Origin: Pygmaiobacter massiliensis | GTDB lineage: Bacteria; Bacillota; Clostridia; Oscillospirales; Ruminococcaceae | Length of the DNA stretch: 64,000 bases | NCBI GenBank assembly: GCA_022778585.1 | Contig: JALFTI010000021.1 | Location: forward strand, 124,001 to 188,000 | Reading direction: 5' to 3' | In this document: piece by piece, positions 42,631 through 51,324 of the stretch | Position numbering within the stretch: the first letter of the stretch is position 1 | Layout: every line of letters begins with the position of its first letter | Position numbers and translations under genes: made by a program | The notes under the pieces: generated by a model | What the model saw: the letters and a program-made list of their open reading frames with translations, nothing else | Told to the model about the DNA's origin: nothing | Databases searched by the model: none

Positions 42631-43680
42631 TCAGCCAATGGCGGCCAGAATGCCGGTTAAAGGCAGCATGACCGACAGCAGAATAACCCCAACCACCACC
42701 GAAAAAACGGCAACCAGAAAAGGCTCTACCATTAAAATACGGTCATGCAGCTGCTGTTCGGTCTGCTGGGCGTATTCATCGGCCAGCTTCTGCATGGTAT
42801 TGTCGGCTGTGCCGGTGCGAAATGCCATAGACATCATACGGGCAAAAAGGCCGCTGGTAAGCTGTTCGGCCTGCAAGGCGCCGGCCAGATCCTCGCCGTC
42901 TTCCAGCCGCTTTTGGCAGTTTGTTACCTGCTTTTCCACAGCGGGGTGGTCGGCAAGCGGAAGGGCCAGTTCCAGGCAGCGTTCCGGTTCCATACCGCTG
43001 GCCAAAACCAGCGCAAAAGCGCTGAAAAACCGTGCGGTGGCAAGCTGTTTGGAAAGGCGGCGGGTAAAAATGCTGTGCTGCCACAGGCTGCGGGCTGCCT
43101 TTTGCCCGGCGCGTGTTCGCCACAGCCACAGCCCAAACCCTGCTGCCAGCACAAGCAAAACCGCCAAAACCGCCGCCGCAGAGGAAAATGCCTGGCCCAG
43201 CCGCATGGCCCCGGCCGCGGGGCCGGTCAGCTGCACGCCCAGCTGGGCAAACACCTGCTGGAAGATGGGCAGTACCTTGGCCACCAAAACCCCAACCACC
43301 AGCACCATGACCCCGATCATGACCAGCGGGTAGCGCACAGCGGCCCACAGTTCCTGCTTGGCGGCCTGCTGGCGTTCGTAGTAGTGGGCAAGGGCTGCAA
43401 GCACCTTGTCCAGCCGGCCGGCGGTTTCGCCCACCGACACCATGCGCACCAGGTAGCCTGGGAAAAGGCCCGATTCGGCCAATGCCTGGGAAAAGGAAAG
43501 GCCGTCTTCACAGTGCTGGGCCAGATTTTGCAAAATTTCCCTGCCCTGCAGGTCCTGCGTGTCCTGCTGCATCATGGCAAGGCCGTCGGAAAACGGAATG
43601 CCTGCCTGCAAAAGCATGCCCGCCTGGGCGCAGAATGCGGCAAGCTCCCGGTCGGTAAGCACAGCGGTGGCGTGCGGCAT
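42631..43680 (-). CDS. Type II secretion system F family / PilC-like inner-membrane platform protein
   Basis: LLQAGIPFSDGLAMM...SVGETAGRLDKVLAALAHYYERQ...ALVLASGMEPERCLELA; duplicated T2SSF domain. Confidence 0.92.
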   Translation of the reverse strand: MPHATAVLTDRELAAFCAQAGMLLQAGIPFSDGLAMMQQDTQDLQGREILQNLAQHCEDGLSFSQALAESGLFPGYLVRMVSVGETAGRLDKVLAALAHYYERQQAAKQELWAAVRYPLVMIGVMVLVVGVLVAKVLPIFQQVFAQLGVQLTGPAAGAMRLGQAFSSAAAVLAVLLVLAAGFGLWLWRTRAGQKAARSLWQHSIFTRRLSKQLATARFFSAFALVLASGMEPERCLELALPLADHPAVEKQVTNCQKRLEDGEDLAGALQAEQLTSGLFARMMSMAFRTGTADNTMQKLADEYAQQTEQQLHDRILMVEPFLVAVFSVVVGVILLSVMLPLTGILAAIG

Positions 43681-43716
43681 AAAAAGGTCCCTCCTTGTTT
43701 TGCCGGGGGTGCCCGG

Positions 43717-44667
43717 TTAATAGGTATATTTTACCGTGTAGTTGGAATCGTCGTTAATAAACTGCATAATTTTACTGCTTTGGTTTTCGTTGCTGGCAAA
43801 GGTGGGGTCCATGCGTTTCCACTGTTTGCCGTCAAATTCAATAATCCCCTCAATCCAGCCCGTTTCGGGGGTATAAACACTCACCCAGGCGTGGTAGATA
43901 TCGCCGGCCCAGCCCACATCCAGCCGGGTGGGAATGCCCTGGGTGCGCAGCATGGTGGCCATAACGGCGGCATAGTCAAAACAGATGCCGGTTCGGCTTT
44001 CCAAAATGGCATCCACATTTGGCAGGTAGCCGCTTTCCACCGTTTCAGCCTTGTCGTAATCGTAGGTAAAGCTGCCCACAATCTCCTCGTAAACGGCGGC
44101 CACTACATCCAGGTCGGTATCGGCATAGGCGGCAAGCTTTGCGCCTTCGGCCACGGTTTTACTGTCGGCAGAAAAGTTTACATATTGGTTAGGGTAAAGG
44201 TAGGGCAGGGTTTCGTCCGAAATGGCGGCCGAAAAGGTTTGGCTGAAGGCATAGGCATATTCGGTGCCTGCAATCTGCTCAAACACATTGCACTGGTATT
44301 CGCCGCTGCCGGAAGTAAGCGGAAAAACCTCCCACCCGCTGTGCAATGTATAGGTATAGGTAACCTGGTTGGGGCCGGAAAGCTGCAGCTTCACCTTGGG
44401 GTTTTGGCCGGTATACTGCACCATAATGTACCCCTGGTCGGTATGGGATGCGTCCAGTATGACCTGGTCGTTCTGGTAGACCACCGCGCCGTCCGCTGTG
44501 GGGGTAAGTACGAACGGTTCGCTGCCGCGGCTGCCCGAACCCTGCTGCGGCTGCGCGGCGGACTGGCTTTGCGCAGCCGACTGGCAGCCGGCCAAAACGC
44601 AGCACAAAAGCGCAGCGGCAAGAAAACGGCAGGTTTTTTGAACCAATAGCCCCACCCCCCTTTTCAC
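43717..44667 (-). CDS. Transglutaminase-like domain lipoprotein
   Basis: Lipobox-like LLCCVLAGCQS; GICFDYAAVMATMLRTQGIPTRLDVGWAGDIYHAWVSVYT. Confidence 0.85.
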   Translation of the reverse strand: MKRGVGLLVQKTCRFLAAALLCCVLAGCQSAAQSQSAAQPQQGSGSRGSEPFVLTPTADGAVVYQNDQVILDASHTDQGYIMVQYTGQNPKVKLQLSGPNQVTYTYTLHSGWEVFPLTSGSGEYQCNVFEQIAGTEYAYAFSQTFSAAISDETLPYLYPNQYVNFSADSKTVAEGAKLAAYADTDLDVVAAVYEEIVGSFTYDYDKAETVESGYLPNVDAILESRTGICFDYAAVMATMLRTQGIPTRLDVGWAGDIYHAWVSVYTPETGWIEGIIEFDGKQWKRMDPTFASNENQSSKIMQFINDDSNYTVKYTY

Positions 44668-44839
44668 TTAAAATAGTAGAATGTGCCGCATGGCCTTTAC
44701 AAGGCGGCACCGATAAAACACAAAAGACAACCCGCCCAAAACCCCAAATAGCCGTCCCAAACAGGCGCAGGCGGAAAGCAGGTTTCATGGTTTTGGCTTT
44801 GGGCTGGTTTGCAAAGCGCAAAAAGCGGCAAAAAAGAAA

Positions 44840-44874
44840 ACGGTATAACAGCCGCACCGCGGCTGTTATACCGT
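44840..44874 (-). repeat. Perfect 16-bp inverted repeat hairpin (3-nt loop) with T-rich tail on minus strand
   Basis: ACGGTATAACAGCCGC-ACC-GCGGCTGTTATACCGT. Confidence 0.85.
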
Positions 44875-44953
44875 GCAGCCAGCACAGAAAAATATTGTGG
44901 CTGCCAAGGGAGGCTTTCCGAAAAGGGCGCTTTACCCAGCATAAAAACAAAAT

Positions 44954-44980
44954 TATAATAACCGCTTTGCGGCTATTATA
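44954..44980 (-). repeat. Related 12-bp inverted repeat (one mismatch)
   Basis: TATAATAACCGC-TTT-GCGGCTATTATA followed by CCACGC; similar in sequence to 44840-44874. Confidence 0.75.
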
Positions 44981-45039
44981 CCACGCTGGCCAGGGTGCTG
45001 GCAAATGGCGGCAGGGAGGTTTGGGAAGACTTTTTTTGC

Positions 45040-45885
45040 TTAGCTGCGGCCCAGCTGTGCAAAAAACCAGTCAATGGCAGCGCGGTTTCGCTCCACCAGC
45101 TCCCAGCAGCCCTGCGCCAATTCCCATTTCATAATCAGCCCGCTGGAAAAGCTTGCAATCATCTGCACAATTTCGTCGTCCGGCAGGGGGCAGCGCACCG
45201 AACCGTCGGCGCGGGCGCGGGCCAAAAGCGCGTGCAGAATGCGGTAGTAGGGGCGTTCTTGTTCCACAAAACGCATGCGGTTGAGCCCGAACATCATCAG
45301 ATAGGTCATGCGGGTATAGTCCTTATCGTCCAAGGTCAGCACCGTGATGGCCCGACAGAAAAATTCCTGCATCAGCGCAAGGCCGTTCATGCTCTGCAGG
45401 CGGGGGTCATTATGCAGCTTTAGCCAAATTTCCTCGTACCCTTCGTCCCAGCTGTGCAAGGGGTCTGCCAGGCGCGGGTCGCGGGGTATAACAGGGTCCG
45501 GCAAAGCGGCTAAACTGTGCCGGCAGGCACCGCCGCAGCCGCTTTCCACACCGGCGCTGGCCAGCTGCCCGGCCCCCCAGCTGGCCAGCCGGTAAAGGGC
45601 GGGCATAAGCTGGCGGGCGGTTTCGGTAAGGGCATATTCCACCCGGGGCGGTATTTCGTTATACTGGGTGCGCGAAAGCAGATGATTGGCCTCCAGTTCC
45701 CGCAGGGTTTGGGTCAGCATCATATTGGTAATGCCCGAAATGCGCCGTTTCAGCTCGTTATAGCGCATAACGCCGTGTTTGTCCAGTTCGCACAGAATGG
45801 GAAGCCGCCATTTGCGGCCCAAAAGGTCCAGGCTATATACCACCGGGCAGATGTCATACCGGGAATTGGCCGATGAAACCGCCAT
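45040..45885 (-). CDS. HxlR-type wHTH transcriptional regulator with C-terminal TetR_C-like domain
   Basis: DICPVVYSLDLLGRKWRLPILCELDKHGVMRYNELKRRISGITNMMLTQTLRELEANHLLSR (HxlR); C-terminal half LARARADGSVRCPLPDDEIVQMIASFSSGLIMKWELAQGCWELVERNRAAIDWFFAQL resembles TetR C-terminal domains. Confidence 0.85.
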   Translation of the reverse strand: MAVSSANSRYDICPVVYSLDLLGRKWRLPILCELDKHGVMRYNELKRRISGITNMMLTQTLRELEANHLLSRTQYNEIPPRVEYALTETARQLMPALYRLASWGAGQLASAGVESGCGGACRHSLAALPDPVIPRDPRLADPLHSWDEGYEEIWLKLHNDPRLQSMNGLALMQEFFCRAITVLTLDDKDYTRMTYLMMFGLNRMRFVEQERPYYRILHALLARARADGSVRCPLPDDEIVQMIASFSSGLIMKWELAQGCWELVERNRAAIDWFFAQLGRS

Positions 45886-45906
45886 GTAAAACCCTCCTTG
45901 CTGCGT

Positions 45907-45939
45907 AAAAAAGCGCGGAGCGGCCTGTGCCGCCCCGCG
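45907..45939 (-). terminator. Terminator-like hairpin in the HxlR 5' leader (possible attenuator)
   Basis: Minus strand CGCGGGGCGGC-ACAG-GCCGCTCCGCG then CUUUUUU, directly upstream of AAGGAGGG and ATG 45885. Confidence 0.65.
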
Positions 45940-46298
45940 TGTATGGTTTGCAGAACATGTTGCCGCCCGCGCTTATATTGAAAAAGGCGAAAAGCACAGG
46001 GCGGTTTTTGGGTGGCTTTGTTTGCTTTTGCCGTTTGGCAGCGCCAAAATGCAAAAGCAAAACATTTGGCTGCCCAAAAAGCAAAACGAAAAGAAAAATG
46101 CCATGCCAAAAACAAAACCGCACAGCCGCCTTTTGGCTGTAACGCCATGCCGGCAGGGATGGTATGAGACCGACCGCCATGGTTTTTGGCCGGCATAAAT
46201 GGGCGAAAGCCGGCATGAAAAAGCGGATAACCGCTATTTTAAAACCATTATACTAATATTATACCATGCAAGCAGATTGGGCGGCAAGCAAAAAACGG

Positions 46299-48341
46299 TC
46301 ACAGTTCCAGCGCGGCAAAATACCCGCTGCGGCTTGCCTGGGCAAGGTTTGCGGCGCCAAGGCAGTCGCCCGCCGGCACCACCGTGTCGGCACAGCCCCA
46401 AAAGCGGTCCCGCTCGGTCAGGTTGGCTTTCATGCCGGCGGCCAAAATAACCGTGTCGGCCGGAAGAGTGCTGGTTTCGCCGGCCTGGTTTTGCAAAAGC
46501 AGGTGGTCGCCGGTTATTTCCACACAGCGGGTGGAAAGCAGGACGGTTACCTTGTTGGGGCAAGGCCGGGCTTTATCCAGCTGGGCGGTTTCGCGGTCGT
46601 ACTCGTGGTCCAAAAAAAGCATGGTATGGTAGCGCAGGTGAGGGTCCGCGTCGTGGCCCATTAAAAGGTCGGCTGCTTCCACAATGGTGACCTGCCGGCC
46701 CAGCCCGGCAAAATGAACCGCCGCTTCGCAGCCCACCGAGCCGCCGCCCAAAATAACCACCCGCTGGCCCACCTTTTCCGGCTGTTCCAGCGCATCCACT
46801 GCGGGTAGCACCAGGCTGCGTTCCAGCCCGGGAATGGGCGGCCACACCGGCACGGCGCCCACCGCCACAATTACCGCGTCGGCCTGTTCGGCCTTTACGG
46901 TTTCGGGACAGGCGCGCTGGCCCAAATGCACGGTAATGTCGGGCTGCTTTTCCACCTGGCAGACTAAGTAGCGCAGATAGCGGTTGAGATGTTCTTTAAA
47001 CGAAATTTGGCTGGCGTGACAAAGCTGACCGCCCAGCCGGCCGCTTTGTTCATAAAGCGCCACCCGGTGGCCGCGCGCAGCCGCCTGCAAAGCGGCCTGC
47101 ATGCCGGCCGGGCCGCCGCCCACCACCAGCACCTTTTTGCTGTGCGCGGCCGGCCGGACAAGCTGCTGTTCCAAAAAAGCCCAGCCGTGGGTGGGGTTTA
47201 CCGAACATCTGCTTTCTCCGCGCGGGCGCTTGGAAAGGCAGCGCAGGCAGCGAATGCAGGGGCGAATGTCCTCTTTTCGGCCTTCCTTGGCCTTGTTGGA
47301 CCAGTCCGGGTCGGCAATTTGGCTGCGCACCAGCGAAACAAAATCGCAGGCGCCTTCCCGCAGAAGCTGCTCGGCAGCGTCCGGGTCGCCTATGCCGCCA
47401 ATAGCGTCCACCGGAATGGTAAGGTGGCGCTTTAATTCGCGGGCCAGGTAGCTGTTGCAGGCTTCCTTTAAAAAGAAGGTGGGGTGGGTGATGACCAGCG
47501 AGTGCAGCCCGGAACGAATGCCCTCGGAACACTGCAGAATATCCACATAAGGCTGCAGAAGCTGGGCCATCTGGATAATCTCTTCCAGGGTGGAGCCGTC
47601 GGATACAAATTCGTTGGCACTGTAACGCAGTTCGATCACCATGCTGTCGCCCACCGCAGCCCGAATGGCTTTCAGCACCTGGATGGGGAAGCGCACCCGG
47701 TTTTGGGGGCTTTGGCCGTATTCGTCGGTGCGGTGGTTGGTATGGGGGGAAAGAAACTGGCTGAGCAGCCAGCCGTGGCCGGCATGTAGCACAATCATAT
47801 CAAACCCGCCCCGCTGGGCCATGCGGGCAGCACTGGCAAAATACTGGGCAATTTGGTCCATGCCGGCTTTGTCCAGTGCCTGCACATGGGTTTCTTCCCG
47901 CACGCCGTCCCGGCGCACCATCTCCTCCACATGCGAGGTGTTTACCAGGGTGCGGGCGGTGGGGCCGACCGGGTCGTATCTGCCCGGGGGGGCAAACTGG
48001 CCCGGGTGGCTCAGCTCAATGGCGGCTTTGGCGCCAAAGGCATGAATGGAATCGCTTACCATATGCATGCCGGTGAGGGTGGAATCGGTAAAAAAGTTAA
48101 AATGGCTGGTACTGGTGGAATACCGGGGGTCTACCCCGCATTCTCCGGTACACACCGCCCCGGCGCCGCCTCGGGCAATGCTGCCATAGTAGTGGGCGGC
48201 CGCCGGGGTAAACTCATCATAGCCGTTGGGGTTTGGGCTAAGCAGGTTGGGGCCGCCGCCCTGCGGCGCGCTGATAATGCGGTTGCGGAAGATTTGCCCC
48301 CGGATGACGATGGGGGAAAACAGGTGTGGATAACGCGACAT
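46299..48341 (-). CDS. Old-Yellow-Enzyme-type NADH:flavin oxidoreductase with C-terminal FAD/NAD-binding domain (2,4-dienoyl-CoA reductase/BaiCD-like architecture)
   Basis: N-terminal TIM-barrel FMN domain (FSPIVIRGQIFRNRIISAPQ), CIRCLRC...CSVNP Fe-S-like cysteines, VLVVGGGPAGMQAALQAAARGHRVALYEQ. Confidence 0.9.
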   Translation of the reverse strand: MSRYPHLFSPIVIRGQIFRNRIISAPQGGGPNLLSPNPNGYDEFTPAAAHYYGSIARGGAGAVCTGECGVDPRYSTSTSHFNFFTDSTLTGMHMVSDSIHAFGAKAAIELSHPGQFAPPGRYDPVGPTARTLVNTSHVEEMVRRDGVREETHVQALDKAGMDQIAQYFASAARMAQRGGFDMIVLHAGHGWLLSQFLSPHTNHRTDEYGQSPQNRVRFPIQVLKAIRAAVGDSMVIELRYSANEFVSDGSTLEEIIQMAQLLQPYVDILQCSEGIRSGLHSLVITHPTFFLKEACNSYLARELKRHLTIPVDAIGGIGDPDAAEQLLREGACDFVSLVRSQIADPDWSNKAKEGRKEDIRPCIRCLRCLSKRPRGESRCSVNPTHGWAFLEQQLVRPAAHSKKVLVVGGGPAGMQAALQAAARGHRVALYEQSGRLGGQLCHASQISFKEHLNRYLRYLVCQVEKQPDITVHLGQRACPETVKAEQADAVIVAVGAVPVWPPIPGLERSLVLPAVDALEQPEKVGQRVVILGGGSVGCEAAVHFAGLGRQVTIVEAADLLMGHDADPHLRYHTMLFLDHEYDRETAQLDKARPCPNKVTVLLSTRCVEITGDHLLLQNQAGETSTLPADTVILAAGMKANLTERDRFWGCADTVVPAGDCLGAANLAQASRSGYFAALEL

Positions 48342-48502
48342 ATTCCAATACCTCCTGCCATAGGATGGGGTAGAAGGCGCGCAGAAGCTGTGCGCCAGGC
48401 TGCCCGTAAAATCATTTGCTGATTTTAGTATAAGGGGCGCCTTGTGCCCCGGCAAGAACGCAGTTTTTTATGACCAGGGCAGTTTTTTCTGCCTATTGGC
48501 GC

Positions 48503-48538
48503 AAAAACGCCGCCCCGGCTTTGCCGGCGCGGCGTTTG
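48503..48538 (-). terminator. Terminator downstream of CarD-like gene
   Basis: Minus strand AAACGCCGCGCCGGCAAAGCCGGGGCGGCGTTTTTG. Confidence 0.75.
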
Positions 48539-48567
48539 AAAGGTGCGGTTTGGCGCAGCAGGGCAGG

Positions 48568-49077
48568 CTATGCATGGGAATGCAGCCTATCTGCAATGTA
48601 TTGGCATACCTCGCTTTTGGGAATCTGCAAAGCGGCGGCAAATTCGCCGTACAAAAGGTCTTCGGCCTGTTTCATAAAATGGCTGTCCACCTGGCCAAAT
48701 TTGCGGTGGCAGCCGGCAAGGGCCTGCTTTTTCCTCCAGATGGAGACGACCATACTCAGCAAAGCGGCGCAATCGTGGGACTTTATGGCCCGGGTGTAGT
48801 GGTCGCAAAGCTGCTGAATGCTTTTGGAATCGTCGGGCTGTGCGGGCAGGGATGGAATTTGGTCGATCAGGACGTTGACCTGCTGGCTGGTGAGGATAGG
48901 GCGCATAAATACCCGGGGATTTTGGACCGGGGCGCAGATGGTGCCTGTTTGGTAAAGCGGTTTCAGAGTATAGTAGGGCTGCAGGGTGCCACTGCCGGAA
49001 AAGTCCAGCTGACAAACCCCCATAACCCGGCACACGCCGGTGGTTTGGTATATAATGAGATCCCCTTCCTGGTACAT
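48568..49077 (-). CDS. CarD-like transcriptional regulator
   Basis: MYQEGDLIIYQTTGVCRVMGV...YYTLKPLYQTGTICAPVQN; typical CarD/CdnL N-terminal domain. Confidence 0.85.
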   Translation of the reverse strand: MYQEGDLIIYQTTGVCRVMGVCQLDFSGSGTLQPYYTLKPLYQTGTICAPVQNPRVFMRPILTSQQVNVLIDQIPSLPAQPDDSKSIQQLCDHYTRAIKSHDCAALLSMVVSIWRKKQALAGCHRKFGQVDSHFMKQAEDLLYGEFAAALQIPKSEVCQYIADRLHSHA

Positions 49078-49282
49078 AAAATGCCGCCTTTCTGCTTGAT
49101 TTGGCTGTGCCAATATTTTTAAAAACCAAAACAGGAAAAAATAAATTTTATAAAACAAAAAAAGAAAATACACTTAAAAACATAGGCGTAATTTTGCTTT
49201 CTGTAAAAATAATAGCACAAAAATTTTGGTTATGTAAGTAAAAAATAGTGCTGTTTGGGGCTTTGAAAACGAATAATAACCA

Positions 49283-49312
49283 AAAACCCCGCCGCTTTTT
49301 TAAGCGGCGGGG
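49283..49312 (-). terminator. Terminator downstream of isochorismatase-family gene
   Basis: Minus strand ACCCCGCCGCTTAAAAAAGCGGCGGGGTTTTTG. Confidence 0.85.
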
Positions 49313-49352
49313 TAAGGCAGGGCAGGCAGCTTTGCCCAAACAGGATATGCTG

Positions 49353-50057
49353 TTAATGGTTCAAAGAGCTTTCCAAAAGTGCAAGGGTCTCGTCGGTGCT
49401 CATAACATCGCAGTAGATCACGCTCATAATTTTCAGTTCTGCCTCGTGCAGCTCCATACTGCCGGCGGCACAGGCGTCCTCCACACAGATGACATGCAGC
49501 CCCTCGTCGGCCAGGCCGCGCACCGTGCAGGCCACGCACTGGTCGGTTACAATGCCGGTAACCACTACCGTTTCAATGCCCATAAAACGCAGAAGGGTGA
49601 GATAGTTGGTGCCGGTAGTGACGCTGTCGGTGGTTTTGTTTACCACAATTTCGTCGGGCAGCGGGGCCAATTCGTCAATAATTTGGGCACCGCGGCTGTT
49701 TACCGGCAGCAGCATACCGTTCCACCCGGCAGATTTTTGCACCGGCGAGCGGTCCAGCCCGTCCTGGCGCAGGCAGGCAATGCGGCCATAGGTGACGGTT
49801 AGGTTGTTTTTGCGGAAGTAGTCCAAAAGGCGTTTGTTATTGGGAATGACAAGCTCGTCCAGCCGGTCGTGGAACGGAATCCACCGCTCCCATTCGCCCC
49901 GCTGTTTAAAAACGGCGGCTTCGCCTTCGTCCCGCAGAATAAACTCGTTTTGCATATCAATAATCAAAAGCGCGGTCTTGGCGGGGTCCAAAACGGTGGG
50001 GGCAAACTCTTCACAGGTTTGGTAATAAAAATTGCGGTATTTTTCGTGCGGGCGCAT
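49353..50057 (-). CDS. Isochorismatase/cysteine hydrolase family protein
   Basis: TALLIIDMQNEFILRDEG; VVVNKTTDSVTTGTNYLTLLRFMGIETVVVTGIVTDQCVACTVRGLADEGLHVICVEDACAA; GGAGG RBS 8 nt before ATG 50057. Confidence 0.9.
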   Translation of the reverse strand: MRPHEKYRNFYYQTCEEFAPTVLDPAKTALLIIDMQNEFILRDEGEAAVFKQRGEWERWIPFHDRLDELVIPNNKRLLDYFRKNNLTVTYGRIACLRQDGLDRSPVQKSAGWNGMLLPVNSRGAQIIDELAPLPDEIVVNKTTDSVTTGTNYLTLLRFMGIETVVVTGIVTDQCVACTVRGLADEGLHVICVEDACAAGSMELHEAELKIMSVIYCDVMSTDETLALLESSLNH

Positions 50058-50163
50058 GGCAAGGACCTCCTTTTTCAAATTGATATTTATGATAACCCCG
50101 ACCGAAAACGCCCTTAAATGCCGTTTTTAGTACTGGGTATACAACAAAGCAAAACCGGGGCGG

Positions 50164-51009
50164 TCAGCGGGCGGTGCCGGGGCGGCCGTTTGGCAAAAAG
50201 CTTTTGCGCAGCTGTTCCTGAAAGGCTGCGGGGGTCATTTTCATGTACTCTTTAAACACCTTGGTGAAATGGCTTTGGTCATAATAGCCGGTGCGCTGGG
50301 CCACCTCTGCCACCGATATGCCGGGTTCTGCCACCATAAGCTGCAAAGCGCTTTGAAACCGAATGTTAGCCAGCGCCGTTTGAGGCGCTAAGCCCACATG
50401 TTCCAGCATAACCTTTTGCAGGTAGCGGCTGCTGTACCCGGTTTGTTCGGCCAGCTCGTTCACCCGTACATCCCCGTGGTTGCGCAGAATGTCCAGCATC
50501 ATCTGCTGGATCAGTTTGCCCACATCCCGCTGGCGGGTGCGCGCTTCCCACCGGCTGATAAACTGGCGGGTCAATTCAATGCGCTCTTCAAAAGAGGTGG
50601 CGCAGGCGATCTGCTCTGGGGTGGTGCCTGGCTGCAAAAGGTCCTCCAGCGGAATTTCGGTATCGGCCAGAACATTGCTGGGCAGGCCGAAAATGCGGGT
50701 AAATTCGCCGGGGAAAAACTGGCAGCTTAAAATATGGCGCCGGCCAAACAGCGGAACCATTTTGCTTTGGTTCAGTGCGCCGCAGCATACAGCGCCAGGG
50801 TGGTCCGGCTCCAGCGAAAACAAAATGCCGATCAGCCCAATGCCCGGCACGCAGTCAAGCCTCTGCACATCCTGGTCGGCCTGCAGCTCGTAGGCCACCG
50901 CAATGGGGGCACCGCTTGCTTTATCCACCAAAAGTTGCTTGGCCAGCTTGTCTGCGTCCCAAAAGGGCTGTACCGATAAAACTCGGTCAAATTCGCTGAC
51001 TTGTTCCAC
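50164..51009 (-). CDS. AraC family transcriptional regulator
   Basis: C-terminal double HTH: VNELAEQTGYSSRYLQKVMLEHVGLAPQTALANIRFQSALQLM...SVAEVAQRTGYYDQSHFTKVFKEYMKMTPAAFQ; GTG start 51009 with GGAAAGGGG. Confidence 0.9.
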   Translation of the reverse strand: MEQVSEFDRVLSVQPFWDADKLAKQLLVDKASGAPIAVAYELQADQDVQRLDCVPGIGLIGILFSLEPDHPGAVCCGALNQSKMVPLFGRRHILSCQFFPGEFTRIFGLPSNVLADTEIPLEDLLQPGTTPEQIACATSFEERIELTRQFISRWEARTRQRDVGKLIQQMMLDILRNHGDVRVNELAEQTGYSSRYLQKVMLEHVGLAPQTALANIRFQSALQLMVAEPGISVAEVAQRTGYYDQSHFTKVFKEYMKMTPAAFQEQLRKSFLPNGRPGTAR

Positions 51010-51324
51010 AGAAATTCCCCTTTCCAACACGAGTGTTCCGTATTTTACCAATGTTACTTCTGAAATTTACCAACTTCGTTTCCTGTTTTTCCTATTTTTC
51101 ATAAGGGACAAAGCATAAAATAAGGACAGAACCTCCATAAAAGTGCAATTTCGTGCAAAACAATTGGGCATAACGACAATAAAAGATGACAAAACATTAT
51201 CAAAAAGGGAATTTTTACTTTATCTTTTATTATAAGCGGTAGGTTGTGGGAAAGTCAATTGTGTGCAAAATTGTCCGAACTGGAGGAGTTTTCAAAACGA
51301 GTCAATAGAAAGGTGGAATCATTC

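Noticed and set aside
42745-44649. 634-aa plus-strand ORF across the pilus cluster and transglutaminase gene
   Set aside because: Runs antisense to several recognised genes; no recognisable domains
45854-46216. 120-aa ORF in the HxlR leader
   Set aside because: Runs through the terminator hairpin and into the HxlR start in another frame; low-quality composition
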